Origin: a virus
Direction: 5' to 3' (one strand)
Virus record (IMG/VR): IMGVR_UViG_3300021247_000023
Span: 267 to 22,711 of that record
DNA length: 22,445 nt
Shown here: one piece after another, positions 1 to 6,228 of the stretch
Layout: each line of letters starts with the position of its first letter
How positions within the stretch are numbered: position 1 is the stretch's first letter
The notes under the pieces: model-generated
The model's input: only the letters and a program-made list of their open reading frames with translations
Databases searched by the model: none
What the model was told of the DNA's origin: nothing
Position numbers and translations under genes: made by a program

Positions 1-80
1 AGGGTTACGCCTACTACGACAAAACCCCAGATTCGTACTTCGATTTCGTCAGGGGTTAGGCTTTTCTGGTTGTACATCAT
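1..80 (-). CDS. Small probable membrane protein, C-terminus cut by window edge
   Basis: Reading the minus strand from an ATG at 80 (a second in-frame ATG is at 77) gives an open frame of 26 codons without a stop up to the left edge. It starts MMYNQKSLTPDEIEVR and then turns hydrophobic (IWGFVVVGVT), which looks like the beginning of a membrane helix after a short acidic cytoplasmic head. It overlaps the last 32 bases of the lipoprotein gene 49-249 in another frame, the same tight packing seen across this lysis-type cluster. A purine-rich stretch (AAGAAAGTAA) lies just upstream and may serve as ribosome binding site. The position and the short charged head before a hydrophobic segment would fit a holin or other lysis membrane protein, but too little is visible to name it. 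Confidence 0.6.
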   Translation of the reverse strand, partial: MMYNQKSLTPDEIEVRIWGFVVVGVT

Positions 81-249
81 TTACTTTCTTTTCGAGAATT
101 GGAGCAACCAGATATTCTGGACATTGCTGAGTAAATAAGCACTTAGGCTTTTGACACTCTGGAGCAGTAAACTGGTCAGGGTCTTGACACTTGTAGCGGT
201 AAACATCTTTGCAGCCAGTCAGCAGAATTATCAGCAGTAGATATTTCAT
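49..249 (-). CDS. Small cysteine-rich lipoprotein, possible outer-membrane lysis protein
   Basis: This is a 66-residue protein with a textbook lipoprotein signal: a lysine, a leucine/isoleucine-rich h-region (residues 3-10) and the lipobox LTGC with Cys13 as the predicted lipidated residue. The mature part is short and has four further cysteines (about residues 21, 32, 37 and 43) and a Pro/Lys-rich C-terminus. Its ATG overlaps the stop of the 56-aa gene upstream by 4 bases (ATGA), and its 3' end overlaps the gene at 1-80. A small Pro-containing lipoprotein at the end of a lysis cluster suggests an outer-membrane spanin (Rz1-like) subunit, but the overlap is not the classic embedded Rz/Rz1 arrangement and the cysteines are unusual for it. 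The lipoprotein call is firm; the spanin role is a guess. Confidence 0.8.
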   Translation of the reverse strand: MKYLLLIILLTGCKDVYRYKCQDPDQFTAPECQKPKCLFTQQCPEYLVAPILEKKVNDVQPEKPNP

Positions 250-416
250 ACTATTACGTCCACAGATTTAACCCATTGTGTTTTAATCTCGTAAGCTTTC
301 TTTTGCTGTTCTGCTTGACGATTCAATTCTGCCAAACGCTGCATATTCTGTTGGTGGATTACCCTTTGGGCATCCCACAACATCTGAGCATTTTGTTGGT
401 AAGTTGTGATTCTCAT
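246..416 (-). CDS. 56-aa helical, Gln-rich small phage protein
   Basis: This short gene begins MRITTYQQNAQMLWDAQR and continues as a polar, Gln/Arg/Lys-rich helix with heptad-like spacing (about residues 6-48), ending in VDVIV. It has no membrane segment or signal. Its ATG at 416 overlaps the stop of the 49-aa gene upstream by 4 bases (TTATGAG), and its own stop overlaps the ATG of the lipoprotein gene by 4 bases (GTATGAAA), so it fills the space between them exactly. That double ATGA coupling and the even amino acid composition argue that it is translated. A slightly longer open frame on the same strand (283-465) is rich in Cys, Pro and Ser and is the out-of-frame shadow. Function is unknown. 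Confidence 0.75.
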   Translation of the reverse strand: MRITTYQQNAQMLWDAQRVIHQQNMQRLAELNRQAEQQKKAYEIKTQWVKSVDVIV

Positions 417-562
417 AACCCAATCTTCCCCAATAAAAGTTTAACAATTCTGTCTGATAAATCATTAGGCAGGAATCTCAAGAACCCAAGAAACCACCAA
501 GCAGCGCAACCATAGCAAAAGACTTTGCAGAACAGGTTAAATTGCTTTTGGTACTCATTCAT
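413..562 (-). CDS. 49-aa small membrane protein in lysis-type cluster
   Basis: An ATG at 562 overlaps the TGA of the 165-aa gene by 4 bases and opens a frame that ends in a TGA overlapping the next ATG at 416. The product starts MNEYQKQFNLFCKVFCYG, carries an aromatic hydrophobic segment around residues 12-31 (with CAAWWFLGFLRFL) and ends with an amphipathic basic helix (DRIVKLLLGKIG). A start at 571 (adding three residues, MWQ) is also possible but would overlap the upstream gene more. With one membrane segment and a cationic tail it fits a lysis-cluster accessory or small holin-like protein, although I recognise no family. The competing frame starting at 558 would yield only 26 residues and does not abut the next gene. 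Confidence 0.7.
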   Translation of the reverse strand: MNEYQKQFNLFCKVFCYGCAAWWFLGFLRFLPNDLSDRIVKLLLGKIGL

Positions 563-1056
563 CTGCCACATCTGCGAGTTGTATGGCAGAAGTCCATTAG
601 CTCATTTATTCCGATACCAACAAGAAGAATTACGAGTCCTATCCCGCCAATTAGTAACGCCCATTCGAGTTGCTCTTGTTCCTTTTGCTTCTGTTTTTTT
701 TCCTCATCTTTCAAGGCTTTCATCTCTTTGGCATCAGCCAAGTCCATTTCAGCTTGACGAGACTTAATCTTGTTCCAAACATCAATCTTGCCTGTTTGCA
801 TGAACAACATCTTCAATTCTTCTTCAAAGGCTCTAGCTTGCTCTAGTGCCATCTCAATCTGGAGAGCAGTCCCCATGTTTGAGCCTTTGTTACGCTTTGA
901 TTCAATAAGAGCTTTAGTCGCTACGCTCTTAGCATCAAACATCTTGCCAATCATCGGGGCAAGAGAACCTAAATCGTTGGCTACCTTACTAGCCTTCTTA
1001 ACCATCGAGATAGCTGACTGTATGCCAGCTAGTGCGCTTACTGGGTCTAACATCAT
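559..1056 (-). CDS. Coiled-coil protein with C-terminal membrane anchor (late phage protein)
   Basis: The 165-residue product has three parts: an N-terminal amphipathic helical region (residues 3-55, starting MMLDPVSALAGIQ), a long charged coiled coil (about 62-130, very Lys/Glu/Gln-rich near 115-130), and a strongly hydrophobic helix (about 132-151) followed by a short Cys/Arg-rich tail. From memory, similar proteins (with the run EMALEQARAFEEELKMLF) occur next to lysis and tail genes in many aquatic podoviruses, with no assigned function. The membrane anchor and coiled coil would suit a holin or inner-membrane spanin, but this is inference. The start overlaps the HNH gene stop by 4 bases (ATGA); a second ATG follows immediately, so residue 1 or 2 could be used. 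The stop overlaps the 49-aa gene. Confidence 0.85.
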   Translation of the reverse strand: MMLDPVSALAGIQSAISMVKKASKVANDLGSLAPMIGKMFDAKSVATKALIESKRNKGSNMGTALQIEMALEQARAFEEELKMLFMQTGKIDVWNKIKSRQAEMDLADAKEMKALKDEEKKQKQKEQEQLEWALLIGGIGLVILLVGIGINELMDFCHTTRRCGR

Positions 1057-1541
1057 GCTACCTCTGGCAAATTGTAATATTGCTTCTCGCCAGCTTTTCT
1101 AGCGGCAACAGCATCATCCAAATTTTTATAGTATCCAAGCCACTTGTTCTTTTTATTTACTTTTACATAAACAGTCCAGCAGTTATGGCTTTTAATCCAT
1201 GACACACCAATATGACCACTCTTGTTATGTTTAGGCAATGATATGTTTTGTGCGTTATCAGTTCTGCTTACATCACGCAAATTGCAAAGTCTATTGTCAT
1301 TCCTAATTCTATTTTTATGGTCAATGTCCCCATCTGGAAATTTACCATTTACATAAAGCCAAATTAACCTATGAACACGATAACTTTTATTTTGTATTTT
1401 TACCGCATAGTAACCAGAACTATTTAATGAATTTGCTTGTTGCCAAGGATTAACATTTCTACCATTACCATTACGCCAAAGTAGCATCCCACTTTCAGCG
1501 TCATAGTAAAAGATTTTTTTGACTGTTTCTTGGTCTATCAT
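1053..1541 (-). CDS. HNH homing endonuclease with AP2-type DNA-binding domain
   Basis: This 162-aa free-standing homing endonuclease carries an HNH_3-type nuclease core: VHRLIW (His57-Arg58), DIDHKN (Asp74-His75) and the following Asn-rich RIRNDNRLCNLR segment (residues 78-89), which together supply the metal-binding His/Asn residues. The C-terminal half (about 107-157: SGHIGVSW, WTVYVKV, KWLGYYKNLDDAVAARK) is a standard AP2-like DNA-recognition domain. Such genes cut an unoccupied allele of the same locus and spread by repair. The gene looks more A/T-rich than its neighbours, as expected for a mobile gene. Its ATG overlaps the stop of the small ORF 1538-1663 by 4 bases and its stop overlaps the ATG of the 165-aa gene by 4 bases, so it sits in the operon without breaking it. 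A purine-rich AAAAAGG precedes the start. Confidence 0.93.
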   Translation of the reverse strand: MIDQETVKKIFYYDAESGMLLWRNGNGRNVNPWQQANSLNSSGYYAVKIQNKSYRVHRLIWLYVNGKFPDGDIDHKNRIRNDNRLCNLRDVSRTDNAQNISLPKHNKSGHIGVSWIKSHNCWTVYVKVNKKNKWLGYYKNLDDAVAARKAGEKQYYNLPEVA

Positions 1542-1663
1542 TTTTTATCTACCTTTTTCCATTCAATACAGTAGGTCTTTCGGTTGTAAACATCTCCAAC
1601 CCACACCCACTTAACACACCTGTATTCAATAGATACAGCCAATAAAATTATGGAAATGCCCAC
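1538..1663 (-). CDS. Short Trp/Cys-containing protein, GTG start, possibly a frameshifted C-terminus
   Basis: A frame open from about 1675 down to a TGA at 1538 has no ATG; the best start is GTG at 1663, giving 41 residues. The N-terminus is hydrophobic (GISIILLAVS), followed by a soluble part with the segments EYRCVKWVWVGDVYNRK and YCIEWKKVDKK, which has two cysteines, three tryptophans and a composition typical of real protein. The stop overlaps the HNH start by 4 bases, as at other junctions in this cluster. No clear ribosome binding site precedes the GTG, and the frame overlaps the end of the 30-aa ORF (1648-1740) in a different phase. It could be an independent small signal-anchored protein or the detached C-terminal half of one small membrane protein. 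Confidence 0.5.
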   Translation of the reverse strand: MGISIILLAVSIEYRCVKWVWVGDVYNRKTYCIEWKKVDKK

Positions 1664-1740
1664 ACAATGATATAACTACAGAAAATAATGAAAGAGACTA
1701 TGCAAGAAGCAGCAATGACAGCTTCAAGCCAGTCAATCAT
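1648..1740 (-). CDS. 30-aa hydrophobic peptide in lysis cluster
   Basis: The ATG at 1740 overlaps the TGA of the holin-like gene by 4 bases (ATGA), and the frame runs for 30 codons to a TAA at 1648. After a short acidic head (MIDWLEA) almost the whole peptide is one membrane helix (VIAASCIVSFIIFCSYIIVW). Its coupling to the holin-like gene and its all-hydrophobic character fit a tiny lysis regulator or small membrane component. It ends inside the next small ORF, which is in the minus-one phase, and the joined product (about 60 residues: membrane helix, then a Cys/Trp-rich domain) would look like one ordinary small membrane protein. A frameshift, natural or from sequencing, is therefore possible. 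Confidence 0.5.
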   Translation of the reverse strand: MIDWLEAVIAASCIVSFIIFCSYIIVWAFP

Positions 1741-1964
1741 TTTTTCACCCAAGTCTGCCAAACTGCACCAGCCGCCATAATCAAGCCACCAATCCATAAA
1801 ATAGGTTTAGCAGCAGAAGCAACCCATCCAAGAACCTTAAAAGCCCCATCTAAGGCGTGTATAGCCTCTACAAGACCTTTTGTGTTCTTATCTATGCTAT
1901 CGACCTTCTGCTCAACTGCAAGAAGCCTAGAATAGATTTGTGAATGGGTTACTTGGTCTTCCAT
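1737..1964 (-). CDS. XhlA/holin-like small membrane protein
   Basis: This 75-residue protein has a short coiled coil (about residues 8-38, HSQIYSRLLAVEQKVDSIDK) followed by a hydrophobic segment near residues 44-70 (GWVASAAKPILWIGGLIMAAGAVW) and a basic end (WVKK). An N-terminal coiled coil, one C-terminal membrane helix and a cationic tail are the plan of the hemolysin XhlA/holin-type family, whose members help release endolysin by damaging the inner membrane at lysis time. It lies 3 bases after the 74-aa gene and overlaps the 30-aa membrane ORF by 4 bases. The upstream AAAGAGTAAATC gives only a moderate ribosome binding site. Holin function is inferred from architecture and neighbourhood. 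Confidence 0.8.
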   Translation of the reverse strand: MEDQVTHSQIYSRLLAVEQKVDSIDKNTKGLVEAIHALDGAFKVLGWVASAAKPILWIGGLIMAAGAVWQTWVKK

Positions 1965-1967
1965 GAT

Positions 1968-2192
1968 TTACTCTTTGGGTGTTACATCAGTTACAGATTC
2001 AAGTGAAGTTTTAAGCATCGTGAAAAATGCGTCACGACCTACTTGAAGCTGGTCAACATTGAATTTAGCAGAATTGAGTTTTCTCTCCAAGTCAATAACA
2101 TGGTTGAGCAAGGTTTGTTGCTCAGCAGTCATGTCCTCAAAAATGTATTCAACACCATCGATTGTCACAGGGTTTGTTTTTTTCTCGCCCAT
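1968..2192 (-). CDS. Small phage protein with coiled coil, DUF6447-like
   Basis: The 74-aa product begins with a short beta-prone segment (NPVTIDGVEYIFEDMT) and continues as a helix from about residue 22 to 66 (EQQTLLNHVIDLERKL and onward), ending in an acidic/Thr tail. The combination of a V-x-I-D-G-x-E-Y start, a D/E-M/L-[ST]-x-E motif and a long helix matches my memory of the DUF6447 family of small phage proteins of unknown function. It has a strong ribosome binding site (AGGAGA about 8 bases before the ATG). A perfect 7-bp hairpin lies just upstream of that site (2209-2230). It precedes the holin-like gene, so it travels with the lysis cluster. Confidence 0.78.
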   Translation of the reverse strand: MGEKKTNPVTIDGVEYIFEDMTAEQQTLLNHVIDLERKLNSAKFNVDQLQVGRDAFFTMLKTSLESVTDVTPKE

Positions 2193-2208
2193 GAGTTTCT
2201 CCTAATAT

Positions 2209-2230
2209 GCCACTAAGTTCAGGTAGTGGC
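2209..2230 (-). promoter_or_regulatory. Intergenic hairpin before the 74-aa gene
   Basis: A perfect 7-bp inverted repeat (GCCACTA / TAGTGGC) with an 8-base loop occupies the middle of the short spacer between the 100-aa gene and the 74-aa gene. On the minus strand it is followed by ATATTAGGAG rather than by a run of T, so it is not a normal intrinsic terminator. It stands a few bases from the AGGAGA ribosome binding site, so it could protect upstream RNA from decay or tune translation of the lysis cluster. No function is demonstrated. Confidence 0.45.
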
Positions 2231-2237
2231 TTCCTGT

Positions 2238-2540
2238 TTATTCAGTTGCCCAAGGCGTACCAGTAGCAGTCACAGGATTCTTCTGCAAAGCAATGTTAGC
2301 TGCCAAAGCATCTTCTGTGGCTTGTTTGTCAACGCCATTAGCCCATACCCAATTAAGCACTTCAGCCATCGTAACGCTTGAATAGGGGATTGTTGGTGTA
2401 CCAGAAGCCCATGAACTTGTTGAGTAGATAGAGGCTGTGTAGTCGCCATCTACTGCATTGCAAGTCCAATGGGCTTGTGTAATGAAACCATTGGAGGTTT
2501 CGTAGTCAGTTTGGGTAACTGTCCAAGTGATAGTAGTCAT
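2238..2540 (-). CDS. Small conserved phage protein next to the tail fibre (DUF7936-like)
   Basis: This is a 100-aa protein with a beta-rich N-terminal half (TWTVTQTDYETSNGFITQAHW; Trp/Thr/Tyr-rich up to about residue 55) and a helical C-terminal half (AEVLNWVWANGVDKQATEDALAANIALQ, about 59-87) ending in the short tail TGTPWATE. That plan, with a W-x-V-x-Q start and a P-W tail, resembles from memory a widespread family of small phage proteins (DUF7936-like) found beside fibre genes; their role is unknown. It starts 10 bases after the fibre gene with a good GAAAGG ribosome binding site. It could be a fibre-associated or chaperone-like accessory, but this rests only on position. Confidence 0.75.
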   Translation of the reverse strand: MTTITWTVTQTDYETSNGFITQAHWTCNAVDGDYTASIYSTSSWASGTPTIPYSSVTMAEVLNWVWANGVDKQATEDALAANIALQKNPVTATGTPWATE

Positions 2541-2550
2541 AATTTACCTT

Positions 2551-4323
2551 TCAGTTTGTTTCAAGTTGTGCGACACGGGCGCGGAGTGATTGGATTTCCT
2601 TGACCAACATTGGTACAAGTTTGGAATAGTCCACAGCCATCATTTCTTCTGTGTCAGCGGGTTGGTGTACTGCTTCAGGGGCAACAGTTACTAATTCTTG
2701 AGCGACAAAGCCTGCACGTTGATGTGTTCCGTCTGTTTTCCAGTCGTAACTACGAACCTTAATTGAATCAATGACACTACCAAACTCAGGAGCATCAACA
2801 ATATTCTCTTTCAGGCGTTGGTCAGAAGTTACGTTGTACAGAACCGCTGAAGTCCCAGATTGGGTAATAGAGCCAATTACCCCTCCGTTGTAACCAAAAT
2901 ATTCAAATACAGAACCACTTGATGTTCCTGTATGGTTAACAATTAAATATCCATCTCCACCAACATCAGCAATAATAGATTTAGTGTTTGTTACTCCTGC
3001 CGCAGTATGCCCAACACACAAATTGCCAGACGCATCTAGCGTCATTGCTTGGGTAAAGGAGATGGCAGTTCCTGCATTGCCTGATGCGGCGGTGTACCAA
3101 GCAAAATAACTTGATTGTCTAAATCTGGTAGCGGCATCACCAGTATTCATGTATGTGAAAGTTTCATTGCCAGATGTTTTGGCGTTCCACAACAAATTAC
3201 CTTCGCAAGCTCCATTCCCATGACCAGCCAAAGACCAATAATTTGCATTAGAAGAAATGCTTATTGCTCGATAGGTTGCATCTTGTGTTTGAGGAGTCAC
3301 CCCGAGGGCGAGGTTGCCTGCGCTGTCGAGGGTCATTGCGCTCGTCCCTCCACTAACTCTCCAGTTGTGAGCCAATGCCCAATACTGAGGTGTTAGATAT
3401 GTGGAAGTCGAGCGGTTGTAGTTGAAATAAATTGGGTCTGTGCCGCTGATACCAGCGGGGTCAATCTCAACAACAGGGCCACCATTTGCAATCGATAGTT
3501 TTCTTTGAGGCGAACTCGTCCCAATACCCACATTGATGCCGCTTGCGGTGTATAGCGATGTGCTTGTTAGGCGCATTACTTCAGAAGCACCATAACCAAA
3601 CACTAAATTATTTGAGTAACGTAATGCCGCATCAGAAGTTGATAATCCTGTTATCAATGTTGCACCAAATCCAACATATAAAGGAGCACTACTGCTATTA
3701 CTAAATGTTTGGTAACCCCCAACAGCAGAACTAGATTCAATAGTGGAAATTGAAGGATTACTAGTAATTACATGGAGTTTTGCACCCCCAGAAGTACCAC
3801 CAACACCCAAATTAGCCCCATCAAAAGTAAGCGCAGAGCCACTTGTCAGAACCTTTGAGCCGTTCAGGTAGCAAACAGAGTTGGCTGTACCGCCAGAGAT
3901 GGTGACAGCACCAGAGGCTGACAGAGTAGTAGCTGATACAGCCGCAGGAGTTGTAGAACCCAATGCAGCAGGAGATGCCCAATCAGCACCATCTAGCAAG
4001 TCAACATTAAGGTTAGCTACCTTAGTCGTAGAAGCTATTGTTAAAGGTGCTGTTCCTGTAGCCAATGTAGATGTAATAACACCTGTAGCAGAGACTGTAG
4101 TAAACGCACCAGAATAAGCCGTAGTAGCACCGATAGTGCCGTTCATAGGGCCGTTAAATGGGTCACCAGAAGCACCAGATTGCCAGCTACGAACTTGAGC
4201 CATCAAGTCACGAATAGCATCGTTAATGCCAGATGGCGCACAGCCCTCTGCAATGTTTATGCCATCAATGTCTGTGTTGCTTGCAGGAGTGGTACTCCAT
4301 TCGCTGATTTTTGTCTTTGCCAT
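2551..4323 (-). CDS. Tail fibre protein with C-terminal S74 intramolecular chaperone
   Basis: The 590-aa protein begins with the segment MAKTKISEWSTTPASNTDID, a start common in phage fibre proteins, then a helical segment (AIRDLMAQVRSW), and continues as Gly/Ser/Thr/Ala-rich beta repeats. Several copies of a D-x-x-G-N-L-x-(V/L)-G unit (FDGANLGVGGTS, LDSAGNLALGVT, LDASGNLCVGHT, and the related GINVGIGTSSPQRKL) mark the shaft. The last 91 residues are a peptidase S74 chaperone: SDQRLKENI with the Ser500-Lys505 dyad, YDWK, RAGFVAQEL, APEAV, VDYSKLVPMLVKEIQ and a terminal coiled coil. S74 domains drive trimer folding and then cut themselves off just before the serine, so the mature fibre probably ends near residue 499. 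GGAG lies 8 bases before the ATG, inside the last codons of the previous gene. Confidence 0.93.
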   Translation of the reverse strand: MAKTKISEWSTTPASNTDIDGINIAEGCAPSGINDAIRDLMAQVRSWQSGASGDPFNGPMNGTIGATTAYSGAFTTVSATGVITSTLATGTAPLTIASTTKVANLNVDLLDGADWASPAALGSTTPAAVSATTLSASGAVTISGGTANSVCYLNGSKVLTSGSALTFDGANLGVGGTSGGAKLHVITSNPSISTIESSSAVGGYQTFSNSSSAPLYVGFGATLITGLSTSDAALRYSNNLVFGYGASEVMRLTSTSLYTASGINVGIGTSSPQRKLSIANGGPVVEIDPAGISGTDPIYFNYNRSTSTYLTPQYWALAHNWRVSGGTSAMTLDSAGNLALGVTPQTQDATYRAISISSNANYWSLAGHGNGACEGNLLWNAKTSGNETFTYMNTGDAATRFRQSSYFAWYTAASGNAGTAISFTQAMTLDASGNLCVGHTAAGVTNTKSIIADVGGDGYLIVNHTGTSSGSVFEYFGYNGGVIGSITQSGTSAVLYNVTSDQRLKENIVDAPEFGSVIDSIKVRSYDWKTDGTHQRAGFVAQELVTVAPEAVHQPADTEEMMAVDYSKLVPMLVKEIQSLRARVAQLETN

Positions 4324-4326
4324 GTT

Positions 4327-6228
4327 TTACTCCGTTAAACCAAATGCTGCGCCATAACCTAATGCTATGGCTTTGCGTTGTAACTCTCTGTTCAGAGGCT
4401 CTACTGTCATTACAGATGCTTTCTTCATCAATGTAGAAGCAAGTTTAGGGTCTAGCATTGCATTGACCAATAACTCACGAATAGCATCATCTGTTCCGTT
4501 ATAAAGCCAGTTCATTGGTGCTGCTACTTTTTGCAAAGCAGGAGGAACATCACCAAACATCTGTTTACCAATAAGTCCACCAATTACATTAGCGGTACTC
4601 ATGTTCTTAAATGTGTCTGAACCAGCAACTTTTGTCGCTCTTGGTAAAACACCACTATCCAAGTCTTCAGCAACCATTTTCAATACTGCTAACTGAGTGT
4701 TAGACAACTTAGTGTCTTTTTCAGCAGAACGAATAGCATTTAAAAACTTAGGCTGAGAAATCAGATAGTCGTTAGCTCTTGATGGGTCAGGAGTAGTAGA
4801 AAGAACCTTGCTCTTAAACTGTTGAGCAGCCTCAAGACGCTCAATACCTTTACTAGAAGCAGCGTACTTAGCCAAATAATCCTTGTATCCAGTAGCACCA
4901 GCCTCAATTGCATCGTCCACGGCACGAATAACGGCTTCTAATTGTGGTTTAGCAGCACGATAAGCACCAACAGTCGGGCCATCTTTGGCAGACTTATCTA
5001 GCAATCCTTGTGCAGCAGCCCTTAAATCTTTACGAATCTCATAAAGTTCAGCAGGGGTTGCAGCACGAGCAATATCGTCTTTTGCATCATTTAACACAGA
5101 CATAACAGTCTGACGCTTGCCAACTGGAGAAGCAAGAATGTCATCAATAGTCTTATTGACTGTCAAAGCCACACCAGACTGAAATGTGTCAGGGTCAACA
5201 GTTGAGTTAGCAAATGCTTGCTCACGCAATGGCGTAGTGACTTCATCACGCTTTTTCAAGGCAGCAGTCAAAGCATCTTCATCTTTTGCAAGGCGATTCA
5301 AGATAGCCATTTGCGCACGATTGGCTTCTAATGCTTGAGTAGCAAATCTACCACCAGTTACATCTAGACCTTTAATCGCTGTCTCAGCGTTAATCAGTCC
5401 AATATCACGAGTCGCTTGAGCAGTTGTAGGTGTATATCCTGCAATCTTAGGAACGTATGCTTCACCAGACTTAATTGCTTGTTCAGCATCAGATGCTAAG
5501 TTACGCAATACATTTCCTGTGATTACTTCTCGTCCTGCTTGAGTAAATGGACGCATAGCCTCTTTTGCTGTACGAGCAAGAATAGGAGCAGAACCAACTG
5601 CACCACCTGCTGCAATAGAACCCATCAAAGCACCTGCTGTTTGACCCAATGGGCCTACATCGCTTTCACGAGCAGCACCTGATGCCAATGCACCAGCAGT
5701 AGCAGCAGCACCCTGAGTTCCTAAACTCTTAGTAAAGAACTCTTGAGCCTGTGATGGCAAGTTTCTAGCAATAGAAGCAGGGCCAGCGACACCAAATCCT
5801 GCACTTGTTACATCCTGAACTACACGCTCTTGTGGAGTTTGTGGAGTAGGAACACCAAGTTGTGTCATTAGGTTTTGCAAGCCTTGACTGCTAGGTTGCA
5901 TGACTTGGCGACCAGCAAGCAAGTTAATCAATCCTGTAAGCGCATCAGCACTCATAGTTGGGATAGACAAAGCACCAGTAACTGCTGCTCGTCCTGTTAA
6001 ACCTAACTGGCGACCAAAATCACTTGCGCTTCCAATTTGCATCTGCTCTGGACGAGGAGAAGTCGTAATCTCTTTGATTGCTTCTTCTCTAGTCATTTTC
6101 TTAGTAGGCTTTGGTGATTCAGCTACCTTTGTGCCACTAAGAACAGCCAAACCTGCATCAGAGACTTTTGACAAGTCGCCTGACTGCAAAGCCATCAAAT
6201 CATCATCTGACAGTTTGGTTAAGTCCAT
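4327..6228 (-). CDS. Putative DNA-ejection (internal virion) protein, 633 aa
   Basis: The protein opens with a short duplicated motif (LSDDDLMALQSGDLSKVSDAG), which from memory recurs at the start of large internal virion proteins in aquatic podoviruses. Two Ala/Gly-rich hydrophobic regions follow (about residues 78-108 and 170-225), then a long helical, Lys/Asp/Ala-rich body (230-520) and an Ala/Leu-rich end. Size, composition and place as the last of three consecutive Ala/Gln/Gly-rich proteins before the fibre parallel the P22 gp7-gp20-gp16 set, which leave the capsid with the DNA and form a channel across the cell envelope. No catalytic motif is visible. The start overlaps the stop of 6228-7481 by 1 base (TAATG). 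It is the largest of the three, so it might play the gp16-like part; that is inference. Confidence 0.75.
   Translation of the reverse strand: MDLTKLSDDDLMALQSGDLSKVSDAGLAVLSGTKVAESPKPTKKMTREEAIKEITTSPRPEQMQIGSASDFGRQLGLTGRAAVTGALSIPTMSADALTGLINLLAGRQVMQPSSQGLQNLMTQLGVPTPQTPQERVVQDVTSAGFGVAGPASIARNLPSQAQEFFTKSLGTQGAAATAGALASGAARESDVGPLGQTAGALMGSIAAGGAVGSAPILARTAKEAMRPFTQAGREVITGNVLRNLASDAEQAIKSGEAYVPKIAGYTPTTAQATRDIGLINAETAIKGLDVTGGRFATQALEANRAQMAILNRLAKDEDALTAALKKRDEVTTPLREQAFANSTVDPDTFQSGVALTVNKTIDDILASPVGKRQTVMSVLNDAKDDIARAATPAELYEIRKDLRAAAQGLLDKSAKDGPTVGAYRAAKPQLEAVIRAVDDAIEAGATGYKDYLAKYAASSKGIERLEAAQQFKSKVLSTTPDPSRANDYLISQPKFLNAIRSAEKDTKLSNTQLAVLKMVAEDLDSGVLPRATKVAGSDTFKNMSTANVIGGLIGKQMFGDVPPALQKVAAPMNWLYNGTDDAIRELLVNAMLDPKLASTLMKKASVMTVEPLNRELQRKAIALGYGAAFGLTE

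Noticed and set aside
283-465. Minus-strand 60-codon frame
   Set aside because: It overlaps the 56-aa gene 246-416 and the 49-aa gene 413-562 in another phase, does not join its neighbours and has an unlikely composition (Cys/Pro/Ser mixture).
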